A program made the position numbers and the translations under genes. From positions 65,097,630 to 65,161,629 of the forward strand of contig CM037865.1 in the NCBI GenBank assembly GCA_021292105.1: 64,000 nt of DNA, written 5' to 3'. The notes under the pieces were generated by a model. That model was not told where the DNA came from and made no database searches. It worked only from the letters and a program-made list of their open reading frames with translations. Shown here piece by piece: positions 40,652-54,567 of this stretch. This DNA comes from Anadara kagoshimensis. Lineage: Eukaryota > Mollusca > Bivalvia > Arcoida > Arcidae. Position 1 is the first letter of the stretch; every line of letters starts with the position of its first letter.

Positions 40652-43600
40652 TTACATTGTTGTTTTGGGGGTATAGTCGGAAGCATGTGGATTAAGATTA
40701 GACTTGAGAATCATGTCTTGCTTTCCATATTTGTTGGAGTATAAAGGCGAAGAAACCTGTAGGTCTGTGTCGTTGCCATTTACAATAGAGGTGGCTGGCA
40801 TCATATTTAGGGCCATAGCCTCTGTAACTTTGGACCTGAGTTCAGCCATTTCTCTGTCTCTTTCAACTATTATTCCTGAAAAATCACATTAAGAAATTAA
40901 TTTTTTTATAATGCTGACAAATACTAATAAATAAATAAATACTATCATATAGCGTTTAAGTGTCAGAATTTTGAGTTTTTTAATCATTTTAGGAATAATT
41001 CAGTCTACCTCAAACTTGAACTATAGAGAGAGGAAGCCTGTAAAATACATTAAAACTACCCATGGATACAATAAACAATTTATTCTGAATATGTTTGAAT
41101 ACAATTTGCAGCACTTCGAAAATTCTATTAATAATGATTTACACATAATTTTTTGATCATTTAAATCATATTTCTTATATCTTTACTCATAATAAAATAC
41201 AAATTCCATCCACATTAATGTAAACCAATAACTTTTACCACATCAGGCACATACTAAATATAAATCTAAGCTTAACAATTCTATTGAAGACATTCAAATG
41301 TCTTTAAGAAGAATTGTATTATAATATGATCATGGTATCGATTGCATTGTGATGTATAGTAACCTGGATGATGAGTATAACTAATTACAAACCTCTGAGT
41401 ATTTCTATCTGTCTTTTGTGTTCACCTAATGCTGAAAATAGATCTAACTTAATCTTTGTTTCTGCACTCAAATTATTTTCTAAATGTGTGTTTTTATCCT
41501 GCATTGCAGACAAGGCAGACATTAATACTTCTGTCTCACTCTGTTGATCTTTATACTGTCGTAGTGACTGAAAAAATACAATATCATAAATGTATGAATT
41601 AAAGAATACATGCCCAAATATGAATCCAACACCAGTTAAAATATATTTTTGTGTTCATTCATTATAGATTGCACTAAACTTTACCATACATAATCAACTT
41701 TTCCTCCTTTGTGTTTCTGACTACACAACTAAAATCAAAACACTTGCATTAGTTATGCAAATATGTAGAAAAATATCCTAGAACAATGCTCATTCTCCAT
41801 AGTAATAATGCACAGGGTCTTACATCAATAGCAATATAACTGATAGAATGGATGGATGGTTGCCAAAATAAAGGCTATTCTATATGTTCAAGCTATATTT
41901 CAACCTAGTTTGCTATGTACAGAAATACCAAAGCATATTTCACGATTTTTTTTTCTTTTGCTACCAAGCACTTAATGTATTTTTAAAATAATGTACCTGA
42001 TCAAATGTTTACACTAGACGTGATGTCTTAAAATTAAAGGACACATAATACTTGATAAACCAAAATGTCACCTTTTTTGACAAGGAATCGACCCATTTCA
42101 CAATAATAAATTAGGTTAAGTTAGAAGAGAGGTGACAAGACACAGATAGAAGAAACAATTAAAATGCTCCTATTGCTTTATACCTGATTTTCAAGTTCTA
42201 GCTGTCTAAATTGTTCTTCTCTGATATGAAGATCCCTATGTAGCTGTTTTATATCATTTTCTATATTTCTTTGTCTAGCTTTACAACTTTCAGTACATTC
42301 ACCCCTGAAAAAAAATATTAAGAAATATATTTTAACTCAACTCTTTTAGTCAAGTTCTCTACACAACACATGAAAATAACAGGTAATTTATTTCAAAAGA
42401 TACAGACTTAACTGAGACTCCCTAAGAAAGTTTATAATCTAAATGTGTTATGTAAAACAGATTTTTACATGCATACAAAAATACTTTGCCTATTTGATCA
42501 AACAGACTTCTAATCAATTATATGATAAGTTCATGTTATCAACATTTATATCAACCTAATCAAGCTAATTAAGTTATGTTACCTAGCAGCAGCTGCTATA
42601 GCAACAGCTCTGGCTGCTGCAGCATCTTCTGCCTTCTTTGCTTTACGTTCATTGGTTAACTGTAATTCTACTTGAGTACGTAATTTCCTTTCTTCGTTCA
42701 CTTTCTTCTCTAATAATAACATATTCTGTTTGTCTTGCTGCCTACTGGTAACTAGATTATGTAATCTGAAAAAAATGAAGTTCAAAAGTGTTCACAAAAT
42801 CAACCCAACTTTTTTTTAGTTCATACATGTATGCAAGATAAAAATAATCACAATACAAATAGCCATGGCCATCTACTACATCCAAAATTTGTTCCTGTGA
42901 AGTTTCACTATATTTCAAAAAATAGCTTTTAAGAAAAGTGGAGAAAATGTTGGCTGGAAGAAATTGACCAAACACTATACATGTACTGTATGGTAACCCC
43001 ACCCCCCTTGTTTGGAGACATAATTTATAAGTGAATGTCTACCATATAGCCAATGCTTGAATATGTTAGTTAATCCTTATGCCAAAGAAAAATCAAGCCA
43101 GTTTTAGGACAATTTTTCTATTTTGTATGATATTAAATTATAATATCACATATGTATTTTGAAAGAATACATTACGAGGTTACGAATTCTTCAAAAATCA
43201 TATTTTTCTGTAATTGTGCTTACAAACATAGTATGTGAAGTAAATGCAATAATTGTTTCAGATCTCTTGTATTTTCTAAAATGCTATCGGTTACATTATA
43301 ACAACATCGTACTGAACTGGGGATGGTATAATAACACAATCTGTTTTAATGTACTGTACAACAAGAAACTAAAAGATATTGTTAAATATGTAGATTGCTG
43401 CCCTGTTTTATCAACAACTTACTTGTTTTGTAGACTTTCGTTATCCTGCTGTAATTGATAAAGCTCTGACTTCATAGATTTATCACCAGTTGTCAGTGAT
43501 GTTATTTGAGATCGTAATTCTTGCTCACAGTTCCGACTGCTCTGAAGATCTGTTTTTAATTTTTTAATATCGCTTTCCAGTCTGAAAGTATACAAATTAT

Positions 43601-46600
43601 CTTGTCTGAAAATAGATATCAAAGGTAATTATTATTGTGATTAACAATGATAAAGAATTATATCATTAACTTTCCAAAGTACTTAAAAATATAAAAACAC
43701 AGTAAATAAATGCCTGCCGGGTTCATTCAAGATTGGGTCACTTGTAGAATGAAGCCAGCAAATCTAGAAGGTTTTTAGATTTGTTCTATCTACTTAAAAA
43801 TTCTAAATATGTTTTGCAGAAAAGAATGAAATGCATCAATATTGTTTTATACCCTAGTCGTTTCTTTCAAGTCGTTCAGTTAAACCGTTCTAGGATGACA
43901 GACTGAGGTGGAGTAATTGTGTTTTACAAACCAGTCAATATACTTTCTTTTATATCAAATCGGTCAGTTCTGGGATGGTGAGGAAACCAGAGTATCTGGA
44001 GAAATCCACCTATTTTCTGCAAGTGAAATGACAAAGTTTTAACACTGGATCTGCATGTGTGCCTTTAGAACTTGCAATAAAGGAAGCATCATATATAGCA
44101 TCAATATCATTAACAAAGATTATGCAATTTAACCTGTGTATAGTTTTAAATAAGTGTTAAGTCAAATCACCAATAACCAGGAAATTTCTGAGTCTATAAA
44201 ATTACATGCATGTAATTACATACATGTACATACAGGATGAAAATATCAACAAACCTGTTTATAACTTCATCTTTGTTATTACTATATATAACTTCTTTAC
44301 TGTATATTTTTCCCTTCTTGTTGCTATTTTCTTTATTACTATTGAGTTTACTCTGAGTTTTATTGACACTGACACCGTTTGTTTTAAATGATTTAGCTTG
44401 CTGATCATTGATAAAATTGTCCGCACTTTCATCAAAACTATTAACATCTGTAGGGGGAGACTTTGGTAACTGTTCTATATATTCTAGTTCATCATCTTCA
44501 TTGTCATTATCTGTGACTTTAGAAGATGATTTCTTTAACTCTTTTTCTTCCTCTTGTTTACTACACAATTTCCTTCCTAGAAAACCATTTAAGTTATTTG
44601 AGATTACTTCCTCTTCTGACTTAGAGGGTAAAGCTGCAAATAGATCAATAAAGGAAATTATATGTATGTAAAATTGTTATAAAATTATGTATGTAAATTG
44701 TTATAAAATTATATCTAATTTAATACTGTATGGTTATAACCATAAACAAAAGCTTTGTTAGGCATACACAATACTCTACATTCTGGCATGAAGAACTGAT
44801 TATGGTAATAATTCTAGATACTCCAAAGAAGTCTGACATAAAATAATGTCAATGTCAATAATTCCAGACTCCATAGAGTCTAAGACATAGGAGTGATCAT
44901 GATTATAATTCCAAAACCACTTAAAAGAGAACATAAATTTCAACTTAACCTGTATTTTATCATTATACATGTATACCATCCTCTTAAATAAAATTGATTT
45001 AAGCTTATTTAAAGTTAAAGATAAGAAAGCAAAATATGACTGACACAGATGATTGCAACACGAAAAACATTGCAACATAACATCCTGCCCAAGCTTCTTC
45101 TGGATGAAACTATAGGTATTCAAAGTTTCCATATCCTTCAAAACAAATTCTATTTATCAAACCAGACTATAACTTTTTCTGTCAAATGTTTTAGTAAGCT
45201 AAACAAGAAATATAAATGTTAAACAATACCTTTTTGCTTCTCTATATACTGATTCTGTAACTCTGTTGGCAGTGCTTTTTGTATTAAATTTAAATAAAAA
45301 TCATTGTCTTTCTGTACATCTTTCTGTTTCCGCTACAAAGTAAAAGGACATAAAATCTATAAACAGAATTCTATAACCATATGTCTTAAAGCAATATACC
45401 TGTCGGTAATAAGTTACATTTTCTTAAATTTATACCAATATTTTAAGTTTTTCATTTGATCAAGAAAATGTGCTCAATAAAGTGAGACCAATATTTTGTT
45501 GCAAACTTCTCCCTTAACAAAAGTGCAATGAAACATGACAATGCATGTCACATGTATTTTTTAAGATCAATAGAATATCCAAATCTATGTATCTTAAAAT
45601 ATCTTTTCTAGACTTCATTATCAGATATTTATAATTCATATGATCAAAAACTTTTCTGTGACAGTCCATTTCTTATGAAAGACAAAGGAGGGCTATCTGA
45701 GTATCACATGCAACTAATCAACAGTAACCTAATAAAACTGAAAATGACCAACTACTTTTTTTAAAATTTCTCATTGAATTTTGTTTAATCTTAATAAACA
45801 GATATGAATATGTCTTGGTACTTACCAATCGGAGTTTATATGATACATAACTTTTGAAACCAAATCCTAATGTAACTACAGGATAACCAATACTGAAATA
45901 AAGAAGAAAATAATTTATTTTGAGGAACTAGGAGAGAATTAAAAGGAATCACTAGCTGTCAGAAGTTTAGCTTGAAAGTACATAATAATACTAATAATAG
46001 TAAATCAAACTTCAACATTAGAACTGGGAGCATCACATGAGATTAGCTGTACTTGGAAAGTTTAGAGACTTAATTATTGACATATGTTTCTATTTGTAAT
46101 TTTCTTTTGACTCTGCATTCTAAAAATTTTATTCATATGAACTTTTAACTTTTACACTGAAAGATGTTCATATCAGAAATGTGTAATGCAGTCAATTATA
46201 ATAAATAGCAACATTTGTACAAGTTTTCCTAAATATAAAGTGATAAGAACCACCATGAATGGCACAATACTGATTTCACAATTATGTCCTTGTTTCAGCA
46301 AGTCTAATGAAATCTTAAACCACTAGACATTATACTTATTCTTGAAGTCTAGCAAATGGGGCATGTGTCACACAAGTCTGTGAGAATACTCCAGAGGAGG
46401 TTTGCAGAGTATAGGAAAAAAAAGAAGAAATTAAACCCAAAAGGTATATTCCAAAAAGATACATACCAATGTGCTGCAAAAGGTCTACAAAGATCTAAGT
46501 TGAATGGCAAACTTTTTAATTCCCTTAATCTGACAGAAGCCTCTATATATACAAACAGTAACCATAGTGATACAGTTGGAAGACATATGCCTCTCTCTGA

Positions 46601-49600
46601 AATGGAAAAATAATATTTTCAGGAATTAATATTCAATGAATAGAGCTTAGATTGATACAAACACAAGTTTCTTCTCTCACCTTATATTAAGCAAGACTTT
46701 TTCTAGAGATGAGGTCATACAAAGAACTAAATGGTACACTTATTTATCACTTTTATAAATGACTGATAACTCAAATACTTCAGGTATACAGAAAGACTTT
46801 TTAATTCTGTACTAACTATTCAAATGCAATAGAAGGTGCTTACCCTTCTGAAGCACCCGGCCTCACTTCCCTGGTGGAAGTTCATGTGTCTAACCTAACT
46901 TGTTAGTTTCAGTTTTTACTTTGCTTCTGGATTGTGATTCAAACATGGATTAGTATGTTTGTTTTTGATACAAAGAAAAGGAAATAATGGTGAGTATAAA
47001 TCAAATTTTAACATGACCTGCGTTTTCCTTATATGAAACATAGAGAGAACCAGCCATGGTATAACAAACGATATACCCATCGCTGTTCAGTTTTAATGAT
47101 GTGCTCCCTTGCTTATAATACGACGTCATGGGATGTATCGCGAACAATGGTTGTGATGTAATTTTCATTCACAAAATCATTTATTTCGATGGAGGTAATC
47201 TCAACAGCCTAATTGTTTAAATGGACCTTTTTGTAAATTAATAGCAAAATGTACTTCCGAAGAAAGAGTTCGCAATGTTTATTTCAATCCTCTTTATCTA
47301 AGTCATGTTAGTATTTCAATCCTCTTTATCTAAGTCATGTTAGAATTAAAATAATCAACATTTACCCGTGGTATATCGTCGAATAATACACAGGCCGGAG
47401 TTTATATGCGGAAGAATATATTCCTCACATGTTAACGACGATATACCACGGGTACATGTTGATTATTTCTGAATTATTCTGTCAACTACATGGTTCTGTA
47501 TGTTATTAATAAGTAAACAATTACAAATAAATTTCTGAAAGTTACAGTGATCAATAAGTCTATAGCACTCACATAGGGATCACAGTTTCTCTCAGCATAG
47601 GTTCGAATCCCACTCAGGCAGATTCTATTGTCAGAAATCTGTCAGTTCACTTGCTGAAAGTTAATAGCTTTCTCTAGGCACTTCAGTCTCCTCCAACATC
47701 CAAGAACTGGCTGTTTTGATATAAGTAACAGAATCCTAAGGCGTTAAACACCATTATAAATCCTATCCCATTCAACTTCTTCATTCAAAGATCAAGAAAT
47801 GGGCCGCAATGAGGACTAGAATTTTATGATATAGATTTCTTTTAACATTTAATGCATACCTGTATGCCATACATATTGAACCCATACATAAGTACTTGCA
47901 GCAAAAAACAGCCACTGAACAGGTATAAAGAGGTAGCATATGACATCTGAAGTGACAGCAATGCATACAAAAAACACAGAAAAGGCCTGAAAATAAAGAG
48001 AATAACATTATATAATAAATCATAACAGTGAGAATACAATATAAAACAAGAAATTTGTGAGCTACTGCTCACTTAGTATACCCTCGCTTTTAATTTCAAC
48101 CACTGACTGTAAATGTCAAAAAATTAACTGTCAGTAAACAGGAAGTAGATGAGTGTCAGACTGAAATCGGTACTTACGGCATTAAACCTCATACTGAACT
48201 CGCATACCCGGTATTCAAAATTCAAGTGAATGTGTTAAGCAATAGTGGAGAAAACTGTTGCGAAAATTTTTGTTTCGGACAGACAGAAAGACAGAGGTAA
48301 ACAAGTATACCCCTCCTTCGTCATGTTTAACAAGGTTTATCATTCAAAACATTTTGTTTGTATCATTTATAAACTTTATAATGGTTTTTATTTTTTAGTA
48401 TAATATGAATATTAACTGTTTCACCGACTAATGTTATGACCTCTGTGTTACCTGATTAAGAGTGATTCCAATGTATATAATTTACTATGTTGTTTCTTTA
48501 TTCACCTAATTATACTTTGTAATTAACAGTATAACATACAAGCTGAAAGGCTTTTTGTTGAGAAAAAATATCAATACTATAATGTAATATAAAGTCAATA
48601 CAACAAGCATGTTAATATAACATCCTAAGCATGGAAAGCATATTTTTACCCAACCATGACCAATATGTTGGGTATCATAGTTTGCATATCAGCTGGGTAA
48701 TGGTAATTTTTCTACTTTTTTAACAGTAACTATTTAAGTGGGTCAGATTAAACCCTGATGCTTTCTGCAGTAATTAATGTGTGCCCTTAAGATACCTGAA
48801 ACATCTGCTCATCTTGTCTATATGGTCATTATTGAAAGGTAGAATCAACACATTTAAATAAGTACACACATGCTGGATGTTTGTAGAAATCCAGCTGTTT
48901 AAAGTGCAGAATGGTGAATCATCAAAAGACATGAAAAATTACATTTCATCTCAAGTTTCCTCGCTACATGGCATCCATACATATTCAACTCAAAAATAAA
49001 CATCTATAGAGAAAAGGTTTTCTTGCAATGTATTGGATGTGTATTATCATCATATCAGATTAATAAGTGAATGTTATGAATCGTGACAAGTAACAAGGTT
49101 TAGTTATGTAATCAATTGTTATAGTTATGATTTAAATCAATACATATGAAAATCTTACAATGTCCTAAAAATACCCTGTAGGGTAAAGATATGACTAAAC
49201 TATGCTACATGTACCTCCCTCTCCAATAACTATAATGACTTCAAAAAGCAAATGTGTTGGATTATTATCCCCCTCCAGAGGATATTTATTTGTGAATCTC
49301 AAATTTAATTACCCCACTGTTTTTTTTAAAGAAAAGTGCATTCATATAAATCATAAATTTGTAAAAATAATAATAATAAACAAAATAAAATAAAACCTAC
49401 AAAGATTGCAAAAAATTATCAATTTATTTTGAAAACAATAACAAGGTTGATAAGAAAAACCCAATAATGTCATGATAGCACTTTTAGTAGTTGACAATGA
49501 ACAATATCATAAATATAACTTTGTCATGTTTTTAATGTTTTTATAAAATTTTCATTGTCTCAAAATCTATCTTGTATACGGTATATTATAAAATACAGGT

Positions 49601-50189
49601 AAAACAAAATAAATATTAAATTTAAAACAAATTATAGTTATTCTTGTCATGATTGGTGAAATATAACCATTAGTACAAGCTGCAGGTGTAAATCACAACA
49701 AAGAGGAGAAAGCATAAAATCATTACTAATCATGAAATATTAATTATCATGTTTATCACACATCATATCAACGAGGTGACACCTGACAAATGAACTCAGA
49801 AATCAATACAATGGTTCAAATTTATAACAGTAATGCAAATTTGGGGTTTTTATTAAATGTGAATCACAAGGAATTATATTTCTAAATATAAATTTTGCAT
49901 ATTCTTTAATACAAATTGTTACGATTTCACTGGGTTACAGCTCTCCCTATTTTTATGACTATATGTTATATATGTGTTTGCTAAAACCTAGTATTACCTT
50001 TCACAAATACTATAGGTACATACAAGCAAAACAATGCTGTTACATAATATGCTGATCAAATCAGCAACTACACACAAGAATTGTGAATTCCAGCTGAGAC
50101 TTATACAAACTTGTGAAAAGGTCATCAGATTCAGACTGCAAGGATTCTTAATTAACAAGTTATAGCACCAAGATTTTATTACAAATATA

Positions 50190-50245
<56 letters not shown>

Positions 50246-53200
50246 TCTGTATTATTTAGTGCTTAACATAACTGTCAATTATCAGTGACAGTATTGTCTT
50301 TATCAGCACTGGCAGGAACTTTACATATTGATAAAACTGTGATTTCCAGGCGAGACATGCATTGCTCTTGTTTTATATTTTAATGGTTAAACAATGACTC
50401 AGCCTTGTTCTCCAACAGAACACAGGTATAGAAATTTCATGAATATAAAGTTTAGAAGTAAAATTATCTCATTCCATCTTAATAAAAAGATCATGAAACT
50501 TCATCTTCATCTTCATGTATAAAAAGATAGCACCAAACATTAATAATCATGTTGTTCAATTCAAAATATTTTATGTAGAAATTACTCACCAGTCCTTGAT
50601 ACTTGAATGAGTCATGAACACTGCGAAGCAACAGCCAGAAGGGCCAGAGGTACTCAAACCGAAACTCCAGTATAAAGTCAGCCATAAGTACTAGTGCCCA
50701 CACCATCAAAAACTTCAAGTATAGAAAAGTGCTGAAACAAATTAAATAAAATAATTAATATAAATGAAGCCTGAAAAACAACCAGAACTTTAACATGTAA
50801 ATTTTACCAAAAAAATGTCTATTTCAGTTAACATGCTAATGCTGTTCTTAAACCAAAAATAATTGCTCTTTCTGTCTGTTTGTTGTATTGGGTTTGCAAA
50901 AATTGGCATTAATTCTATGATTCTGTTTTTGATATTAGATTTGTCTTGGTTGTAAAGTGGTAGCACTTAAAAAGTCAAGTTGTCTACAGGCACAACCATA
51001 TTAAGAGATGGGTTTCTTAAATTAGAAATGAGGTCAAATTTAAAATGAATCAGGCAAGCTAAAATATGTGTGTTTCATATTGATTATTGAATCTGATGTC
51101 TTTCACAATCAGAGGTTAACAATGCAATGGATTTACCGGTATGATTTTTTTGGATTGAATGAATATTGCAAAATTCCATATAAGATTATAAGTTTATAGG
51201 GAAAAGTGAATTAAGGGGACAGCCATCACAATAGTAATTTTTGGGAAGACCTTTTTTTTAAATGCTTGTGCATTGCTGGACCAAAGTCTTGGCACCAATG
51301 CAGTGTTACCCAATGGTGGCAGTGATAATGTCATACAGTACTAGGCTTTGATAGCTTTGTTTATCTCTAACTTCTGAACTACCGGCAATAGTTGAAGTAT
51401 TTTAACAAATTCCAACAGTATTAGTGTGTTTGGCCTAATTAATGAACATAATAATGTAAACTTGTAGCAATATAGTAGAAGCAGACCACTGAAAATTCTC
51501 ACATGGAAATTTTAACAAGATGCGTCAGTGATTAAATAAAATATCTATTATTTTATGATGAATATCTTTTTACACTGTGTACATGTATTTTGATTATAGT
51601 TTTTGTTCTTTGTAAGACTGCTCTCCCTTTATTATCCTAGAGATGAATACATGCATCATAGCATGTGTATTGCAAGATTTATATACAGCACCTGCCTAAT
51701 TAGATAAGTAACCTTTAAATAAACCATAATGCTATAGGTAATAAATGGTCATAAAATAAAATGTCAAAAAATGTATATACTTCATTGCAGTCACTTCAAA
51801 CCCTAGCTTACAGAATGAGATATACATCCATCTTCAAAAGTTTAGAGAAGCCAAAATTTAACATATATACTAGCTAAGACTAAACATGATGGTGGTTGTT
51901 TACAATAGAATTAAATAGAACATGGGGAAAAACAAGTTACCGTAGTTTTTACTAGTAAATTCTATCAATATCAGTGACGGAAAACAATTTCATTATAATT
52001 AAAAGCAACAACTTTAAACTAGCTTACATGGGTAAAATTACAGCGATTCAAAATGGACAAAAAACCCATAGCTTAGCCTGAAACTGCAATAGGACTCATG
52101 CATTCACACTTAACCTAAAACTGCAATAGGATTCATACATTCACAATGTGATATCCAAAAATTTGTGCTTTATTTTTCATTAATATTTTCTATGACTTTG
52201 CATTGAAACATTTTCCAAAACATACAACAGTATATTATAAATAAAAATTAACATACACAATCGTCAATGTAAAATAGACATACTCCAACAGTATAGCAAA
52301 ACTGATATCCAGTCAAGTTAACTTCAGGTATGTAATATGTACATGTAGTGATTGTTATGAATATGATCATTCATTTTTTTCTGGATTAAACTAGACATTG
52401 TTGGTATAAGTAGTTGCAGAATCACATATCAAACCACAACATAACATGAAATCAATTCTGGATAAGGAGAAATCCGACTAAAGTCGTAAAGATTGCTGAC
52501 AAGCTATGTTTCCATTCCTGGTTGCCAAAATCGCCATTGGCTACTAATTTCTAAGGAATTCTTTCAAAAAGTAACCTATTTTAGCAAATTTGTGGAAAAA
52601 TACTTTAAAAAGGACTATATTTTCAAAAATTTTGGAAATCTGGCTACTTATTATTTTAGATTTTATGGAAACCTAGGACAAGTAACTGGTTATTGACTTT
52701 TTCTGTGCTACTTTTTATTTCTTCACTTGCTCTTTAACTGACATAAAGAAAACACACGTTTTGGGTTTGAACATTCATTGTGAAAAGTAAATGTATACAT
52801 AGCAAATAAGCCAGTGCCCGACATTAACATTAGCCCAATTGCCTGGGACAACTAAAAATTGTTGTCGGACAAGCCAACTGGACTGTCTGACGGGACAAGT
52901 AATATTTCCCCTGCCCTTCAATGTCATTGATCATGTTTCTAAAGTGAATATTTAACAGTGTAAGCAACAATATTATCGACCGAAACTTGTATGTCAAATA
53001 CTTTGGAAAAAGGTTATAATCTTACTCTCCTGTGCTTAAGATTGATATATATGCTTTAACAACACTGAAGCATTCAATTTACGTAGATTGTTTACACAGG
53101 CAATGGATCTGTCCAAATTTGAGTTTCCACGTGGTCCTCTTAAAAAACAAAAAAAAAATCTGAGGAGGAAAAAGATTTCTATGACATCTTACGAACAAAA

Positions 53201-54351
53201 ACAAGTTCTCTTGTTCCATGAAAGTTTGTCAAGCGAATTGATATTAAATTATTTACAACTGTGAACAGGTTTACCACACAGCTTATCATTAACAATGAGC
53301 ACTAAATTACTTCAGGTTTGAGTTAATAAACAACCAGGTTGTAGCTTTTAGTTGTTCAGTAAATGTAGTACTGAATTTAACTGTGAACTTTCGGACAAGT
53401 CTGTTTTGCCAAAAGAAAACAAACTTTTTCTTCTACTTGTCCAATGGGACAAGTTAGAATAAAAGTTAATGTAGAGCACTGTAAGCTTCTTTTTCTATTT
53501 AATTTCCAAAGTCAGATGACAAATGTATTGTGTTCACCAACGTGATAACCACGCCACTGGTCATTTTTGTCATTAAATTGAATGCCCACCCCCAAGATAG
53601 GAGTTTTTAATCACATGGAAAAGATTCATACTGATACATGCAAGTAGTAAGTTATCAATATTGACAATGAGTGAATGACCCAGACATTTTGTGTGAATCA
53701 ATTATTTTTTCAGATATGATTGTGAAAATTTGATGTTTCAATGATAAATTAAACATTTTAGGGAATCAATAGTGGAAAAGTTTCCATCTAACTGGATAAA
53801 ATGAGGGTCATATGCAAACCTTTATATGCACCACATGGTTTAACCACATTTCACACTGGAGGGGGGGGGGGGGTGATGATATTAACATTAATCATTTTAT
53901 TACTGTCATTGATAAATATTGATATGCTCCAGTGGATTCAGTTCTCCTGAATTTAGTGATATCCAAATATCACATATATATCTATCCAAAGGTAAATGGT
54001 ACACCTGCACATTGTGCGCCTTATCTTTGAACATGCCTAAAAAAATTCCTTATGTCATAATTTATCCAATCATAGATGACCATGATTACTAATTCGTCTC
54101 GTAATAAACACAAACAAATACGCGAATCCTGTAAATCTTTGTTAACATGCTACATACAAATCATCGAATGGCAAAGTAAGAAACCTTAAGGATGTAGAAT
54201 GTTCGTGTAAAATGTCTTGTTTTACATATGATAATTACAAGACTGCTGCCATATTGGAATGGAAAATATACCTTCCGTAGAAACCTTCCGTTATTTTGCT
54301 CCTCTTTGGAGGGCGTCGTAGCTTTCCACATTCGGCATTTCTCCTCTTCAT
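40652..54351 (-). CDS. MACO1: Macoilin (MACO1/TMEM57), complete, 629 aa
   Basis: Twelve coding exons in transcript order: 54272-54351 (ATG 54351), 50590-50731, 47860-47986, 46467-46596, 45826-45892, 45230-45332, 44255-44633, 43423-43581, 42583-42765, 42184-42304, 41393-41567, 40652-40875 (TAA). All GT-AG and in phase, 1890 nt. The N-terminus is MKRRNAECGKLRRP, then the multi-pass membrane half: FLYLKFLMVWALVLMADF, EYLWPFWLLLRSVHDSFKYQ, FSVFFVCIAVTSDVIC, PVQWLFFAASTYVWVQYVWH, CLPTVSLWLLFVYIEA and CIGYPVVTLGFGFKSYVSYK. A polar Asn/Ser/Lys linker (exon 44255-44633) follows, then ~230 residues of coiled coil (LESDIKKLKTDLQSSR, EVLMSALSAMQDKNTHLENN). The tail NLNPHASDYTP resembles the conserved macoilin end. 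Macoilin is a rough-ER/neuronal protein required for normal neuronal excitability in nematodes. It is ~35 residues shorter than the human protein, mostly in the linker. Confidence 0.95.
43870..44030 (+). repeat. Degenerate SINE-like fragment
   Basis: ACCGTTCTAGGATGACAGAC and GGATGGTGAGGAAACCAGAG, TATCTGGAGAAA and TGCAAGTGAAATGACAAAG resemble the SINE body read on the minus strand (GGTTTCCTC.CCATCC). Orientation is uncertain. Confidence 0.35.
46836..46912 (-). repeat. ~80-bp interspersed unit, copy 2
   Basis: The minus strand reads GAACTTCCACCAGGGAAGTG then GGGTGCTTCAGAAGGGTAAG and CACCTTCT. The same order is seen at 14850-14925 and 58227-58310. Confidence 0.6.
47015..47472 (+). mobile_element. 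~450-bp palindromic-end repeat, copy 2
   Basis: Reverse-oriented relative of 16738-17150. Its last 125 bp form a long hairpin: AATCAACATTTACCCGTGGT and ATATCGTCG on the left (~47351) pair with CGACGATATACCACGGGTAC and ATGTTGATT on the right (to ~47466). It includes a 32-bp tandem duplication (47281-47343). It lies in a macoilin intron. Confidence 0.7.
47555..47762 (+). repeat. tRNA-derived SINE
   Basis: B-box AGGTTCGAATCCCACTCAGG, TTTCTCTAGGCACTTCAG, CCTCCAACATCCAAGAACTG and TTGATATAAGTAACAG, then a GCGTTAAACACC tail. The best-preserved B-box of this class in the window. Confidence 0.75.
48056..48330. repeat. Interspersed repeat of unknown class, ~275 bp
   Basis: Starts GTGAGCTACTGCTCACTTAG (itself palindromic) and TATACCCTCGC; ends GGACAGACAGAAAGACAGAG and AAGTATACCCCTCCTTCG. 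It contrasts in composition with the surrounding AT-rich intron. No coding frame. Confidence 0.45.
50188..50241. repeat. (TA)n microsatellite
   Basis: About 25 uninterrupted TA repeats in macoilin intron 2. Confidence 0.97.
52073..52147. repeat. Tandem duplication, ~38-bp unit
   Basis: TAGCCTGAAACTGCAATAGG..CATGCATTCACA followed by TAACCTAAAACTGCAATAGG..CATACATTCACA. Confidence 0.8.
52503..52675. mobile_element. ~173-bp MITE, copy 2
   Basis: Left CTATGTTTCCAT and right ATGGAAACCTAG are inverted repeats (one mismatch). Internal sequence is ~95% identical by eye to 29610-29780. It lies in macoilin intron 1; the open frame over it (52493-52696) is a shadow. Confidence 0.8.
52812..53481. mobile_element. 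hAT-like element with 5-bp target duplication TAAGC, 670 bp
   Basis: Left end CAGTGCCCGACATTAACATT and right end AAAGTTAATGTAGAGCACTG form inverted repeats. Exact flanking duplication TAAGC (52807-52811 and 53482-53486). Internal GGACAAG phrases recur near both ends (TCGGACAAG, GGGACAAGT). No long open frame. Confidence 0.8.
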
Positions 54352-54567
54352 ATTCTTGTACAACTATTAAAGTTAATATTCCACCATCCAAGACACATAT
54401 ATTCCACGAATGACACTATAAACAAACCCAAATTTGTGTATTGTCTTCTGCTCTTGTCAACACAATCGACATGCGCCCCGACGATTAGATTCCGATTATT
54501 TTCTTCGGTGTTTTTCGTTTATTTCCGTTAGTAACGATTGCATTGTGGGATACATCAGAAATTAGGC
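54352..54567. promoter_or_regulatory. Divergent promoter, macoilin / CCT8
   Basis: Only 216 bp separate the macoilin ATG (54351, minus) from the CCT8 ATG (54568, plus), so both 5' UTRs and core promoters lie here. The middle (54465-54500) is richer in CG dinucleotides (CATGCGCCCCGACG) than its surroundings. No TATA box was seen; this is consistent with a housekeeping-type shared promoter. Confidence 0.65.

Noticed and set aside
44408-44671. A serine-rich plus-strand frame of 87 codons
   Set aside because: It is the antisense shadow of the acidic/polar linker exon of macoilin (44255-44633).
46356-46613. An 85-codon plus-strand frame near 46.4 kb
   Set aside because: It lies antisense to macoilin exon 46467-46596, which has strong family matches and consistent splice phases.
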